Source: Marsupella aquatica
Lineage: Eukaryota; Marchantiophyta
Assembly: GCA_973895155.1 (NCBI GenBank)
Contig: OZ316893.1
Coordinates: 26,102,001-26,166,000 of the forward strand
Direction: 5' to 3'
DNA: 64,000 nucleotides
Numbering within the stretch: the first letter of the stretch is position 1; every line of letters starts with the position of its first letter. Both the position numbers and the translations under genes were made by a program. Below the pieces are notes generated by a model that had not been told where the DNA came from, made no database searches, and worked only from the letters and a program-made list of their open reading frames with translations. Shown piece after piece: positions 37,450 to 48,250 of this stretch.

Positions 37450-37795
37450 TCTAAATTGCTTGTTTGGTTGCCCTTCTTGGGGCTAAGCTCCTTGCCTGGT
37501 GCTGGCCTTCCCGGTTTTAGCACCTTAACTTTTGGTCCTGTGGGCTGGTGTCCCTCTTTTGGGCCCCCCTTTTTGTATGTTGGTTATTTGAATGGGATTT
37601 CATTAGATTTTTTTCAAGGGGACCCTTTGGTCATGTATAACTCTTTTGGGCACCGATTTTGTATATTGGCTATTTGAATGGAATTCATTTGTTTTCTGGA
37701 GGGGGAACCTTTGGTCCTATGGGCTGGTGTCCCTCTTCTGGCCCCCCTTTTCTAGTTGACTATTTGAATGAAATTCATTTGGTTTTTGGAGGGAA
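37450..37795. repeat. Dispersed repeat related to 24.36-24.62 kb, with internal tandem units
   Basis: The first part (TTGCCCTTCTTGGGGCTAAG, CTCCTTGCCTGGTGCTGG) is a diverged relative of the 24.4 kb duplication. The phrase TTTGGTCCTRTGGGCTGGTG then TCCCTCTT, followed by TATTTGAATG and ATTTCATT or AATTCATT, recurs two to three times. No coding content. Confidence 0.65.
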
Positions 37796-37799
37796 AAAA

Positions 37800-39490
37800 A
37801 ATTAAACTCAATTTTTTTTGCGAAATGTGGTACATGGGGGTTTCAGAAGACCAACGTTGTGCTACAGGGGAACGTCATTTTCCTTCAAACAAAGAGCGAA
37901 TTCCATTGAATGAAACGATCGGTCGCAGTGCAGCAAATGTGGAAGGCGAGGGATGAAGATCGATCCAATTCCCGTTCAAGTCTATGGCGAAATGCTTTGT
38001 ACCTCACCTTTGCCACACGAAATTATGTCGATTGAATGTCGAACATGGCGGAGGAGCAGACACGGGTGCTTGATTGCAAAATGAATTTGAGAGACGGGTT
38101 TTTGATTGCAAACTGAATTTTGTTACGTCAATTGAAATTCGCTCTGTTTCATCTCCAAGAAAGCACTGGATATGGAGTCTTCTGCCATAACAGAGGTTGG
38201 AGCAGATGTATGAGGTACGGCAATGCTGACGAAACCTGGAATGAATGATTGTTGGTGAATTGGTGCTTGGAGAAACCTTGGAAAGGATTCAAGGAACGAA
38301 GCAGATATGCTCACCAGGCTTTACATTAGTGACTCGATTCGATTCTAATTTTGTTGGCCTTTTTTGCACGAGGTAGATGAGACGGATGGCCTTGCCGTCC
38401 AATTTTGGTCATGAAGCAGAGCAGCTGCTGAGTGCTCTGCTGGTGCATTTCATTTCATGCTAAGCTCCTCCGTTCTGTTGGTTTTTGCGGAGAGCAAGAA
38501 CGAAAAGGGGGAGGGAACGGATGAGGAGAAGGCCTTGCTGTTTGTTGTCGAGTGACTGCCCAGGCGTGGCGAGGAGGAGTTCCATTGCTTGGATGTGAAC
38601 AGTAGACAGAGAAGGGCAGGCAGGGGAAGGCTACGGGGCCTTCCCAGGAGGTTCAGCGCTACCTCTCGTTGTGCTCTTCCTCCTTCGCTCACTCATGGGA
38701 GCGCTCGTTTGATTCGGTCAATTCCTTTGCAACTAGGTTTAAGCATGTTAAGGAAGCTCCGCGCAGCAATTCGCTCGCAACTATGTTTAAGCATTTAATC
38801 AACCTCGGCAACGAGATCTTTGGTTTACTTGAACACTATCTGTGCACAGGCTTTTTGAGCGTTCAGTGATTCGAATTTGACATTTAAATTGCGACTAGAA
38901 TTTCTGCATTTATGGCTCCCGCAGTGCACTTGAACATCTCTTGGGCAATCGGGACTCCCGGTTATCACGGTCGAGCAAAACAACTGAATTGTTTTTCAGC
39001 ATCAACATAACCTCTCCTAGTTTCTTCCCCTGTCCCTGCGATTTCTCGCTGCGGACAAGGGTCCTCCGGGACGGACAGACAAATATTAGATGCGCCACGA
39101 GAGTAAAGAGAGTATAATTTCGTGCTCACAACCTACGCGATCTTTTCCAGGGGAGCCCAGGATAAGGTCTGGGTACTGCAGGGTGGTTAGGGGATGGCAC
39201 TTTGAAGCTTTCAAACAACTGTAACGAATCAGGTGCATGTGTTTAGGATTATCAAGATTTCACAGCCAGGAAGGAATACAGTGGTGGTGACAGGGGCGGA
39301 TAGAAAGCGGAGCGAACTTCCAATGGAGAATGACCAGAGTGGCGGAAAGAAGAGGAAAACATCCGGAGGTTCGTACAATTCCTGAGTGCGTTGGTTCCTT
39401 CACAATCAGATGCGGACAAAGCATCCTCTGTAGAGCAACGACTCTTCAAGAGCGGCGCACCAGACACCGAGACCACGGCACTGTCTCTTG
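37800..39490. other. Spacer upstream of the AAA ATPase copy
   Basis: No gene supported. A short duplication (GCAACTAGGTTTAAGCATGT near 38730 and GCAACTATGTTTAAGCATTT near 38778) is present. If the AAA copy is transcribed, its promoter would lie here, but no motif is convincing. Confidence 0.45.
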
Positions 39491-39493
39491 AGG

Positions 39494-40861
39494 CACGAGG
39501 CAGCTCGCGGGGTCACCAATGGCGAGCGTGCCGTGCAGGAACTCAAACGCGACTTCAGCTTGGCAAAAGAGTAAGAGGAGATCGAGAAGGGCGTCCATTC
39601 TGGGGCTCGCTGAGGATGCTGTCGCCCACTACAAGAAAGCTAACCACATATTAGTTGAGGGAAGCAGTTACCCTTGGATGTTGAACCAGGGAGTGCATCC
39701 TGCGAAAACTTGGGGAATTACAGAAACAAATTGATCCAGTAGGAGGAGAAAGTTCTCGAGAGGCTGCGAGTGTTCAACAGTCGATCAGTGGGAGCTTCTC
39801 AAGCTCGAGTTATGGATAAAAGGCCAATATTCAATCTTTCTCCGAAGAGAAGGCCCATTCCTCTTTCTGTACATCCACATCCAGTGACTCCCGCACGTAC
39901 TCCTGTGACGCCCCCAACTCGGCAACATGTTCCAGCAAACGTAGCTGCTCAACCTGCGGCAATAAAGGGACTTCATCCGAAATTGGTGGAAACAATTGAG
40001 AATGATATCGTGGACAGAAGCCCAGCTGTGAAATGGGATGACATTGCTGGCTTGGCCAGAGCGAAGTTGGCCCTAATGGAGATGGTTATACTGCCTTCAA
40101 TTCGAAGTGATCTATTTCAGGGGCTTCGGAAACCTGCCCGAGGTTTACTCCTATTTGGTCCTCCTGGCAATGGGAAAACCATGCTAGCTAAAGCTGTTGC
40201 TTCAGAGTCTGCCGCAACATTTTTCAGTATAAGCGCTTCCTCACTTACCTCGAAGTGGGTTGGTGAGGGAGAGAAGCTTGTGAAAGCCCTATTTGGTATT
40301 GCAGCTGCAAGGCAGCCTTCAGTTATATTCGTGGATGAGATTGATAGCATTATGTCGTCACGAACTGCTGGTGACCACGAAGCAAGCAGAAGGTTGAAGA
40401 CAGAGTTTTTGGTGCAGTTTGATGGAGTTATTTCCAATGAGAATGACCGTATCATTGTAATGGCGGCCACTAACCGGCCTGAAGGGCTAGATGATGCTGT
40501 TCGGCGGAGGCTGGTGAAGAGAATTTACATTCCTCTACCAGAGGCAGAGGGAAGGAAAGCATTGCTACAGAACCTGTTGAAGGGGCAGACAACTTTTTCT
40601 TTGCATGGGAGTGAATTGGAGAAGCTCATAAAGAGTACAGATGGCTACTCTGGCAGTGATCTCCATGCGTTGTGCCAAGAAGCAGCCATGATGCCACTTC
40701 GTCAATTGGGCTCTCAAATCAGTACTATAAGGCCAGATCAAGTGCGTTCTTTAACTTTCAGGGATTTCAAGGAGGCTTTAAAAGTGATTCGACCGAGTGT
40801 CTCAAAGGAGCAACTAGCACAATATGAACAATTCAATGACGAATTCGGTTCATTGGGATGA
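39494..40861 (+). pseudogene. Intronless spastin-type MIT-AAA ATPase copy, MIT part broken, AAA part open
   Basis: The AAA part is fully open: within 39770-40861 are Walker A GPPGNGKT (about residue 130 of that frame), Walker B VIFVDEID, sensor 1 VMAATNRP, arginine-finger region DDAVRRRLVKRIYIPLP and a C-terminal helix ending YEQFNDEFGSLG. This is the meiotic-clade (spastin/katanin/fidgetin) pattern, closest to the plant MIT-AAA protein At2g45500. The MIT part is recognisable but broken. GERAVQELKRDFSLAKE is followed by TAA at 39572-39574, AEDAVAHYKKANHILVEGSS is in another frame, and the linker LRKLGELQKQIDPVGGESSR is in a third before the frame returns. No introns interrupt a region that I expect to be multi-exonic, so a processed retrocopy is likely. 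An AAA-only protein starting at 39770 or 39812 (MDKRPIF) could still be made. No poly(A) tract or target duplication was found. Confidence 0.78.
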
Positions 40862-42520
40862 TACGTCATTTGAGCTCCTGGTCACACTTGGCCGGAGAGG
40901 AAAATCTGAGGTGAAAGAAAGGTGAGGGAAATCTGAATAGAAGTCCGACTCCTTCTCAATGTTCAGATACGTCACTTGCGCATAAAGAGGAATGTGATGG
41001 AAGTCAGCCTGCTTTTTCTCAGTCTGATTCTTGTATATAGGAGAGGAGAACGTGATGGAATTCAGTCCCCTTTTGTTCAATTTAAGATTTGTATATGAGC
41101 TCAGAAGAAAGTTTACCAGGGTCCGTCAGCTGACCTATGTGCAAGTAGGCTTTCACAGCCCCAGTTCTTGCAAAAGCAGATCAGATCTCTATCGATCAAC
41201 CGTTTCCAAAATACAACTGGCACAATAGGACCCGTCCAGTGCCACGTTCCGTTCACTTGGGTGGCAGTGCCTTTGTACCTCCAGGCCAAAGCGTACGAGA
41301 CAGAATTGAAAATGAGTGATGAAATTCTTGCTCCATTATCTCAAAACAACTTTTGTACGTGAGAGCTAAATAAATATTTGGACGGTTTCTAAAGGCATCA
41401 TTCAATGTCCAAGTAGACGTTCCAGCTCCAGTCATTGCAATTTCCGAATCAGTTCCTTGGTCCAATACATGGAGATATGAGAAGCTTGTGTGCTATATTG
41501 CGGTTAATAATAATGTAAGTGCGTGATCGCCAAGCACTGATTACTATGGAGAGAACAGGGATCGGTTTTCAGACTGCCAAGAGTAAAGAAAGATTCAATT
41601 TTGGAATTGATGTGTGAACGTTGTGAGTTGGCTTTTTTGCAGCGTGAATATTGTACTTTTGGTGAGCATACGCATACAACTCACAGCTTGGTCCAAATGA
41701 GGATATATACACTAGTGGACGTGGCGCAGCAGTACAGCAGTTCGTATTATTTGCAAGGGAACTGCTTACATGGAATCGGACTTCTCCGTGCATGACTAAG
41801 CTGAGCTCAATCATATCACCCGATTCTACAAACATTTTATGTGAAGGTCACGCACTCGTGCTTGGGCGAGGACCACATTGTGCACGACGTGGCACGTCTA
41901 CTAAACGGAAATATGAAGACGACTCTCATGATGGACTGGAAGAAATTGCGTTCTGGAAAGTTTTGGATGTGGACGAGGCTTTGTGTTCAGAGTCGTGATG
42001 GAACTATTGAGGGGAAACCGAAAATCTGAACCTGGCAAAATATCTGCTATCAATAGCTTCACGTGATGAATTTCCGATCAAGGAGATTGAGGAGGGAGGT
42101 CTAGGAAGGAGGCGGTAGCAAATACTGATGATAATATAAAAATTGAAGAATGGGCGAGTCCATTGGAGAGAGTTGCTTGGACACCGACTAAGTCTCTGTT
42201 CGGGTTTCAGGTTTAATTTTATCTTGATGGGTTGATTGATGGGGTCCACGTTCAACCACAGAGGACAGAACTTGTCGGTACCTGTGACCAGTGAGCAAGG
42301 AAAAAAACAGTGTACATTATAGAGAGAGATTAGTCCATAGCAGAATTGAGCTGGTACATATTGCAAACAGTTGTGGACTCATACAATGAATTCGCCTACG
42401 GGCATAGCTTGTGACCTCCGCAGAGATCCACGAGAATTGACAAATGTTTATTGTTCTGTGCCCTACGGCTTTGTGCTCCATCCGCGACACCCATGGTAGA
42501 AAGGATAGCGGTAATAGAGG
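40862..42520. other. Spacer; distal part belongs to the F-box segmental duplication
   Basis: No gene is supported. From about 41955 the sequence (TTTTGGATGTGGACGAGGCT, GAGGGGAAACCGAAAATCT) matches the flank at 44395-44471 and marks the 3' flank of the first duplicated F-box copy. Confidence 0.55.
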
Positions 42521-42523
42521 GAT

Positions 42524-43959
42524 TCAAACCTCTAGAAAAGGATCCAATCCAGGCTGGTATGCGACCCGAGTCCAGCACAAGTTGTTTGTAAACTGAACCC
42601 TAGACGATAGGAAGGATAAGAGGGAGTGCGTTACAGGAGTAATTGGGTGCCACTTTTGAGTCTGCACATTGTAACCTCTTAATACTGAACAGTCAGCAAA
42701 TCCGCAACCCATGTACAACCAGTCACCATGACCAACTGCTTCACGTATACGGCCTTCTCTGGAACAAAGCCTCTCCAACGGGACCCCAGACACCTCGAAA
42801 GCCAACCCACGTTCAACATCTAATCTAAACACAAAAACGTTACCATTCGACCTCGAACGCATACATCTCCACGAGCACATTTGGACGACCAGCATGACAC
42901 TAGACCCATAGTTGACAACTTCGGAACACCCAATAGTATTGAACTTCAACCGCGAATGAAGTCCCTGGTTCTCGATAACCTGGCAAAGGTAAGGAATTTC
43001 CTTCCAAGTCCTCTGCTTCACATCGAAAGAAATCAGTTTACATCCAGTGGACAATTCAACTGTGACCAACATATGGAGAACACCGTTAACGACAGCACTG
43101 CCACCCAACATCGTACGTCCATCCGTCCATCCATCGTTGCAGGAATGCAGAGTCCAAGAACCGTCTGTAGAATCAAAAATCTGTAATTCCAGGGCATTCC
43201 TCCAGGGCCCAAATTGCCTAAAATCACCTTGTAAGCCTTGCTCCCTTCCGAAATGACAAAATGGACAAGTTTGGGCCAGTGCATGTGTGGGCGGGAAGGC
43301 AACTGTTTCCAGCTCTTCATAATTGGATTTGTGACATGAACGTGAAACTCATCATTATTGGCATGGCTAAGCCTATAACGAATCCAACACAACAGAGGTC
43401 CATCTTCAGCTCTAAGTGGCCAGTCGCAATACGTACTTTCCTTCAAATACAAAAGCGTTGGAAGTCTGTACCAACGTTCGGACCTGAATTCATACCCCAC
43501 TACTCCAAATTCATCGTCAACAAACATTGGAGCGTAAGTCTCCCTCGGACAAGCTGAGCTCTGCACTTCTCTCCGAAATGCGTCGGAGCGAAACCTCAGC
43601 TTCCATGTTTTAGAGAGTGACGGAGCCTGGAAGAGATATCTGACTGGCAACCTGGCGATTATCTTCTCCTGCAGGTGATCGTCCAGCGCACTCCAAATAT
43701 TCTCATCCAGCTGTGTGTCCTTCACGGGTCTTTCTGTCTGGACTCGCCTCCCAGTCATGCTTCGAATCGTTCCCACCGAACTCAAACTGATGATTGAATT
43801 AGATTCTGGGATGAGTGGAGAGTCTGTGACGGCAGAATTGGAACTCTCTTGCTCTTTCTCACTAGTAATCCGCCATGAGAAGACGATAATTTGAGAGAGA
43901 CTTCGGATGACTGGGTGAGTGAAAGTGTGTTTAGGGTTTAAGTTCACCCAGTCATCCAA
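42524..43959 (-). pseudogene. F-box/kelch-like protein, copy 1, frameshifted
   Basis: The N-terminal frame (43959, or ATG at 43758 starting MTGRRVQTERPVK, to 43033) carries the F-box: ENIWSALDDHLQEKIIARLP and SKTWKLRFRSDAFRREV. The C-terminal frame (43111-42524) carries the rest of a kelch-like propeller (VKQRTWKEIPYLC, GNVFVFRLDVERGLAFEVSG). Compared with the intact paralog at 44987-46231, one base is missing at about 43189-43195 on the plus strand, which throws the frame just after KVILGNLGPGG. F-box proteins of this type join SCF ubiquitin ligases and choose substrates. Here the propeller would be cut, so the copy is probably nonfunctional unless the indel is a sequencing error. Confidence 0.85.
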
Positions 43960-44161
43960 TTATGACAAAGCTCCTCGAGGATTTCTGTTTTGGGGAAAAC
44001 CAATTGAAGACTGAGAGTGGGTTTAGGGTCACGCACCCACTCATCCGATTCTTGCAAGGGTCCTCGAGGTTTTCTGTTCTGGGGAAAACAAAGGGAAATC
44101 TCAAATCCGTTCGACCTGGTAGTAAAGACTTCAGTGAGTTTGGATTTGTTTTTTAAGGGCA

Positions 44162-44986
44162 TTTATTTTCTACAAGACAAGAAAGATCTTCCTCTGAGGA
44201 GCACTCAAAGTTATATACTATGGAAAACAAAATTGTGCAAGTAGCTAATCTTTCCATGGACTAAAAATCCTGGCATTCGAAGTTGGTTCTTCACACTGTG
44301 TTGCAGTTGCCCTTCACATGACGGATTTCTCTTTTTCTTTTTCTTTTAGAAATCACTCAATTTTATTCATAAACCAACGTTCAAGCTTAGGAAAGTTTTG
44401 GATGTGGAGGAAGCTTTGTAGCCGGAGTCTTCGGGGGATGTGACGGAGCTATTCAGGGGAAACCGAAAATCTGCTACTGGGAATAAAATAGCTCCAGTCT
44501 ATAGCTGTAAGTGTTGAATTTCAGACCAAGGAGATCTGGGAAGCAGGCGACAGCAAATGATGATGACAATATACAACTTGAAGAATGAGCGAGTCAATGG
44601 GAGAGAGTTGCTTGGACCCCCAACTAAGTTTCTGATCGGGTTCCAGGTTTAATTTGTCTTGAAGGGTTCGAGAGAGTTAGCTTGATGGGGTCCTCGTTCC
44701 ACTCCAGAGGACAGAACTTGTCCGAACCTGTGAGCAGTAAGAAAAGAAATAAACTGCACATTATATAGAGAGATTGGTCCATAGCAGAATTGAGCTGGTA
44801 CATATCTCCGAACACTTGTGAACTCATGAAATTAATTCGCCTACGGGCATAGCTTGTGACCTCCGTAGAGGGTCTGTTCCACGAGAATTGACAAATAGGT
44901 TCCACTAGCAATATTGCTTGTTCTGTGTCCTATGGGTGCTGTGCTCCAATCCCTGACGGCAGGGGGGGTCGTGGGAACAGAGGGAT
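44162..44986. other. Spacer between the F-box copies
   Basis: 44395-44986 is the duplicated 3' flank of the second copy and matches 41955-42520. No separate gene is supported. Confidence 0.6.
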
Positions 44987-46231
44987 TCAAACCTCGAGAA
45001 AAGGATTCAATCCAGGCTGGTATGCGAACGAAGTCCAGGACCAGCCGAATGTAAACAAAATTGTGTTCGCAAACGGTAGGAAGGATAGGAGTGTATCTTT
45101 CACAGGAGTAACTGAGTGCCACTCTTGAGTCTGCACATTGTAAACTATTACTAATGAACAGTCATCAAATATGCGACCCACATACAACCACTCACCATGA
45201 CCAACTACTTCACGGACATCGTCTTCTTTGAGACAAAGCCTCTCGAACGGGACACCAGACACCTCAAAAGCCAACCCACGTTCAACATCTAATCTAAACA
45301 CAAAAACGTTTCCATTGTGCCTCTCACAAATCCTTCTCCGCGGAGACGTGTTGACTACAAGCAAGACACTCAACCCACAGTTGACAACTTCGAAATGCCG
45401 CATATTGTCGAACTGCAACGGCTGATGAGGTCCCCGATCCTCTTCGATAACCTGGCAAAGGTAAGGAATTTCCTTCCAAGTCCTCTGCTTCACATCGAAA
45501 GAAACCAGTTTACATCCAGTGGACAATTCAACTGTGACCAACATATAGAGAACACCGTTAACGAAAGCACTGCCACCCAACACCGTATCCCCATCCGTCC
45601 ATCCATCGTTGCAGGAATCCAGAGTCCAAGAACCATTTGAAGAGTCAAAAATCTGTAATTCGATAAGAACTCCTCCAGCGCCCAAATCGCCTAAAATCAC
45701 TTTGTAAGCCTTGCCCCCTTCCGACATGACAAGATGCACAAGTCTGGGCCAGTGCATATGTGGGCGGGAAGGCAACTGTTTCCAGCTCTTCATAATTGGA
45801 TTTGTGACATGAACGTGAAACTCATCATTATTGGCATGGCTAAGCCTATTACGAATCCAACACAACAGAGGTCCATCTCCAGCTCTAAGTCGCCAGTCCT
45901 GCTGCAGATCTCTATCCAAATACGAAAGCGTCGGAAATCTCTCCCAACGTTTCGAACTGCTTTCATACCCCACTACTCCGCGCCCATGGCTAACAAACAA
46001 TGGAGCATAAGACTCCCTCGGACAAGCAGCACTCTGCACTTCTCTCCGAAATGACTCGGAGCGAAACCTCAGCCTCCATGATTTGGAGAGTGACGGCGCC
46101 TGGAAGAGATTTCTGACCGGCAATCTGGCGATTATCTTCTCCTGCAAATGATCGTCCAGCGCACTCCAAATATTCTCATCCAACTGTGTCTTCTTCACAG
46201 GTCTTTCGTTCTGGACTCGCCTCCCAGTCAT
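44987..46231 (-). CDS. F-box/kelch-like protein, copy 2, intact
   Basis: A single uninterrupted frame of 414 residues starts at the ATG at 46231 (MTGRRVQNERPVKK); upstream codons in frame run into a TAG within the leader repeat, so this is the first usable Met. The F-box spans about residues 15-60 (DENIWSALDDHLQEKIIARL). The remainder is a kelch-like or F-box-associated propeller with repeated YKVILGDLG, WTLDSCNDGW, LVSFDVKQRTWKEIPYL and VFRLDVERGLAFEVSG blocks. The protein is expected to bind SKP1 through the F-box and present a substrate to an SCF ubiquitin ligase. It lies about 2.5 kb from a frameshifted sister copy in the same direction, with conserved flanks, so the pair arose by segmental duplication. 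It is intronless as read. The substrate is unknown. Confidence 0.88.
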   Translation of the reverse strand: MTGRRVQNERPVKKTQLDENIWSALDDHLQEKIIARLPVRNLFQAPSLSKSWRLRFRSESFRREVQSAACPRESYAPLFVSHGRGVVGYESSSKRWERFPTLSYLDRDLQQDWRLRAGDGPLLCWIRNRLSHANNDEFHVHVTNPIMKSWKQLPSRPHMHWPRLVHLVMSEGGKAYKVILGDLGAGGVLIELQIFDSSNGSWTLDSCNDGWTDGDTVLGGSAFVNGVLYMLVTVELSTGCKLVSFDVKQRTWKEIPYLCQVIEEDRGPHQPLQFDNMRHFEVVNCGLSVLLVVNTSPRRRICERHNGNVFVFRLDVERGLAFEVSGVPFERLCLKEDDVREVVGHGEWLYVGRIFDDCSLVIVYNVQTQEWHSVTPVKDTLLSFLPFANTILFTFGWSWTSFAYQPGLNPFLEV

Positions 46232-46242
46232 GCTTCGAATTG

Positions 46243-46802
46243 TTCCCACCGAACCCAGAGTGACGATTGAATTAGACTGTGGGATGAGAGGAGACTAAGT
46301 GACGTCAGAATCGGAGCTCTCTTGCACTTTCTTGCTAGGAATCCGCCATGAGAGTTCCCACCGAACCCAGACTCATGATTCACTTAGACTGTGGGATGAG
46401 AGGAGACTAAGTGACGTCAGAATTGGAGCTCTCTTGCTCTTTCTTGCTAGGAATCCGCCATGAGAGTTCCCACCTAACCCAGACTGAGGATTAACTTAGA
46501 CTGTGGGATGAGTGGAGACTAGGTGACGTCAGAATCGAAGCTCGCTTGCTCTTTCTTGCTAGGAATCCGCCATGAGAGTTCCCACCGAACCCAGACTGAT
46601 GATTGAATTGGACTCTGGGATGTGTGGAGAGTCTGTTCTTTGAGAATCGGAACTGTCTGGCCCTTGCTGGCTAGGAATCCGCCATGAGAGATCCCTCCGA
46701 ACCCAGACTGATGATTGAATTAGACTCTGGGATGAGTGGAGAGTAAATTGTTTGAGAATCGGAACTCTCTGGCTCTTGCTGGTTAGGAATCCGCCATGAG
46801 AG
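46243..46802. repeat. Five-unit 112-bp tandem array in the leader of F-box copy 2
   Basis: Unit landmarks TTCCCACCGAACCC (or variants) begin at 46243, 46355, 46467, 46579 and 46691, an exact 112-base period. Each unit contains a GACTSTGGGATG-type phrase and GGAATCCGCCATGAGAG. The sister gene has one such unit (about 43770-43880). Because 112 is not a multiple of three, the array is not an in-frame protein repeat. It lies directly upstream of the coding start. Confidence 0.93.
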
Positions 46803-48250
46803 GACGACAATTTGAGAAAGAAATAGGATGTCTGGGTGAGTGACAGTGCGTTTAGTGTTTAGGGTCACCCAGTCAAGCAATTAGTACAAAGCTTCTAGAG
46901 GTTTTCCTTATACGGTAAAGTCTAAACAAGGCATTATTGGTCTTAAAGGGCCCCAAAAGTGAGAGCTTCGGCTCTAGTTTTGGAGGGTACACTGTTGCCC
47001 ATAATGCAGGTTTTCTGTATATAGTAAAGTGCTAAGTATACAGTCTCATTTTGTCAGGACAATCTTAAATGCATTGAATGACAGATTATTTGGTCAAATG
47101 AGACTCTCAATGGGCCCCTGGATGGATCAGGTATGGGAAGCACCTTTTTTTTTTAGGGGCGAAAATTCTCCAAATTCCACCTCCCCAAAAAGATTTTGCC
47201 AATTTTGGCAAAAAATTTCTAGTATATTTCTGTCTCATTAGCCAGTGTTCCACCTAAGCACAGGTCCCATTAGCCAGAATCTAATGGTCATCCTTATATC
47301 TAGGGAGATTTGACGGTCAGGAAAATAATCAGATAAGGAATATTTGGAGCATCTTCTCCTTCACACACTGGACTTTTGTCACTCTATCTAAAAAGTGAAA
47401 ACCTAAAAAAATACACTGATGGGAAGACCCCAAGTGTCCTCTTTTTTTTTGTCCACTCCCTTATATAAATTGCCCCTAAACTTCCTGGTGACAGGGTGCA
47501 TACGCCCTTGAACAGTGAGAGCTTGGGTCTTGAAAAGGAATATTATTATTGCCCATAATGCAGGTTTTGTGTGTATAGAAAAGTGCTAAGTATATAGTCT
47601 CATACTCTCATTTCTGTTAGGACAATGATAAATGCATTGCCTGAAAAATTGTTTGGTCAATAGGCACTCTCAATGGGTCTCTTGGTCAAGACAGCTTGTT
47701 TGGTCCAGAGACACACTCAATGGGTCACTGCCGGGTCTCAATGGGTATCTTGGTCAAGAGATGTCTCACTTGGTCAATGGGCCTCTGGATCAGGTATGGG
47801 AAAACACTTATGTCCTCTCCTCTCGTTTTTGTCAGTTCATGCAAAGTGCCCATAACTTCCTGGTGAGAGGGTGCATACTGCATTACTGTCACAAAAAGTG
47901 AGGGCTGAGGGGATATGATTGCCCATAACGGTTTTAAAGTGTCCCTAACCCACACTTGTCCTCGCCATTTGTCAGTCCATTGATCTCCTTTTGCCTGCCA
48001 CACAATGTTCACACTTGATGCTTTTTCAATTGCTTTTGACTAGGATCAAATCCACTGCTGTTTTGATGGTACCTGGATCGTGCAGCTGGGAGTACTCGTC
48101 ATCCAATTATTACAAAGCTTCTGGAGGTTTTCATTGTATAGTAAAATATGAACAGTGCAATATGGGTAATAAGGCCCCTAGTGAGGGCTTTGTCTCTAGT
48201 TTTGAGGTGACACGATAATGCAGGTTTTCAGCATATAGTAAATGCTAAGA
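46803..48250. repeat. Diverged duplicated upstream segments
   Basis: A promoter-side segment with CAATTA, TACAAAGCTTCT and GAGGTTTTC occurs at about 46875 and 48105, with a relative near 43955. The phrase ATAATGCAGGTTTT followed by GTGCTAAGTATA or ATGCTAAG occurs near 47000, 47555 and 48215. Blocks with CTCAATGGG and GGATCAGGTATGGGAA recur at 47106-47140 and 47660-47800. No open frame is supported. Confidence 0.65.

Noticed and set aside
39566-39580. GTAAGA read as a splice donor that would remove the TAA in the MIT region
   Set aside because: MIT-like sequence continues directly after it (EEIEKGVHSG, then AEDAVAHYKKAN in another frame) with no intron-like insertion, so a stop and frameshifts are the simpler reading.
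39391-39734. Two short open frames before the AAA ATPase frame
   Set aside because: They are pieces of the broken MIT region in different frames, not separate genes.
46559-46880. Small Ser-rich frames upstream of F-box copy 2
   Set aside because: They are translations of the 112-bp leader array. The period is not a multiple of three and stops interrupt the frame before the F-box start.
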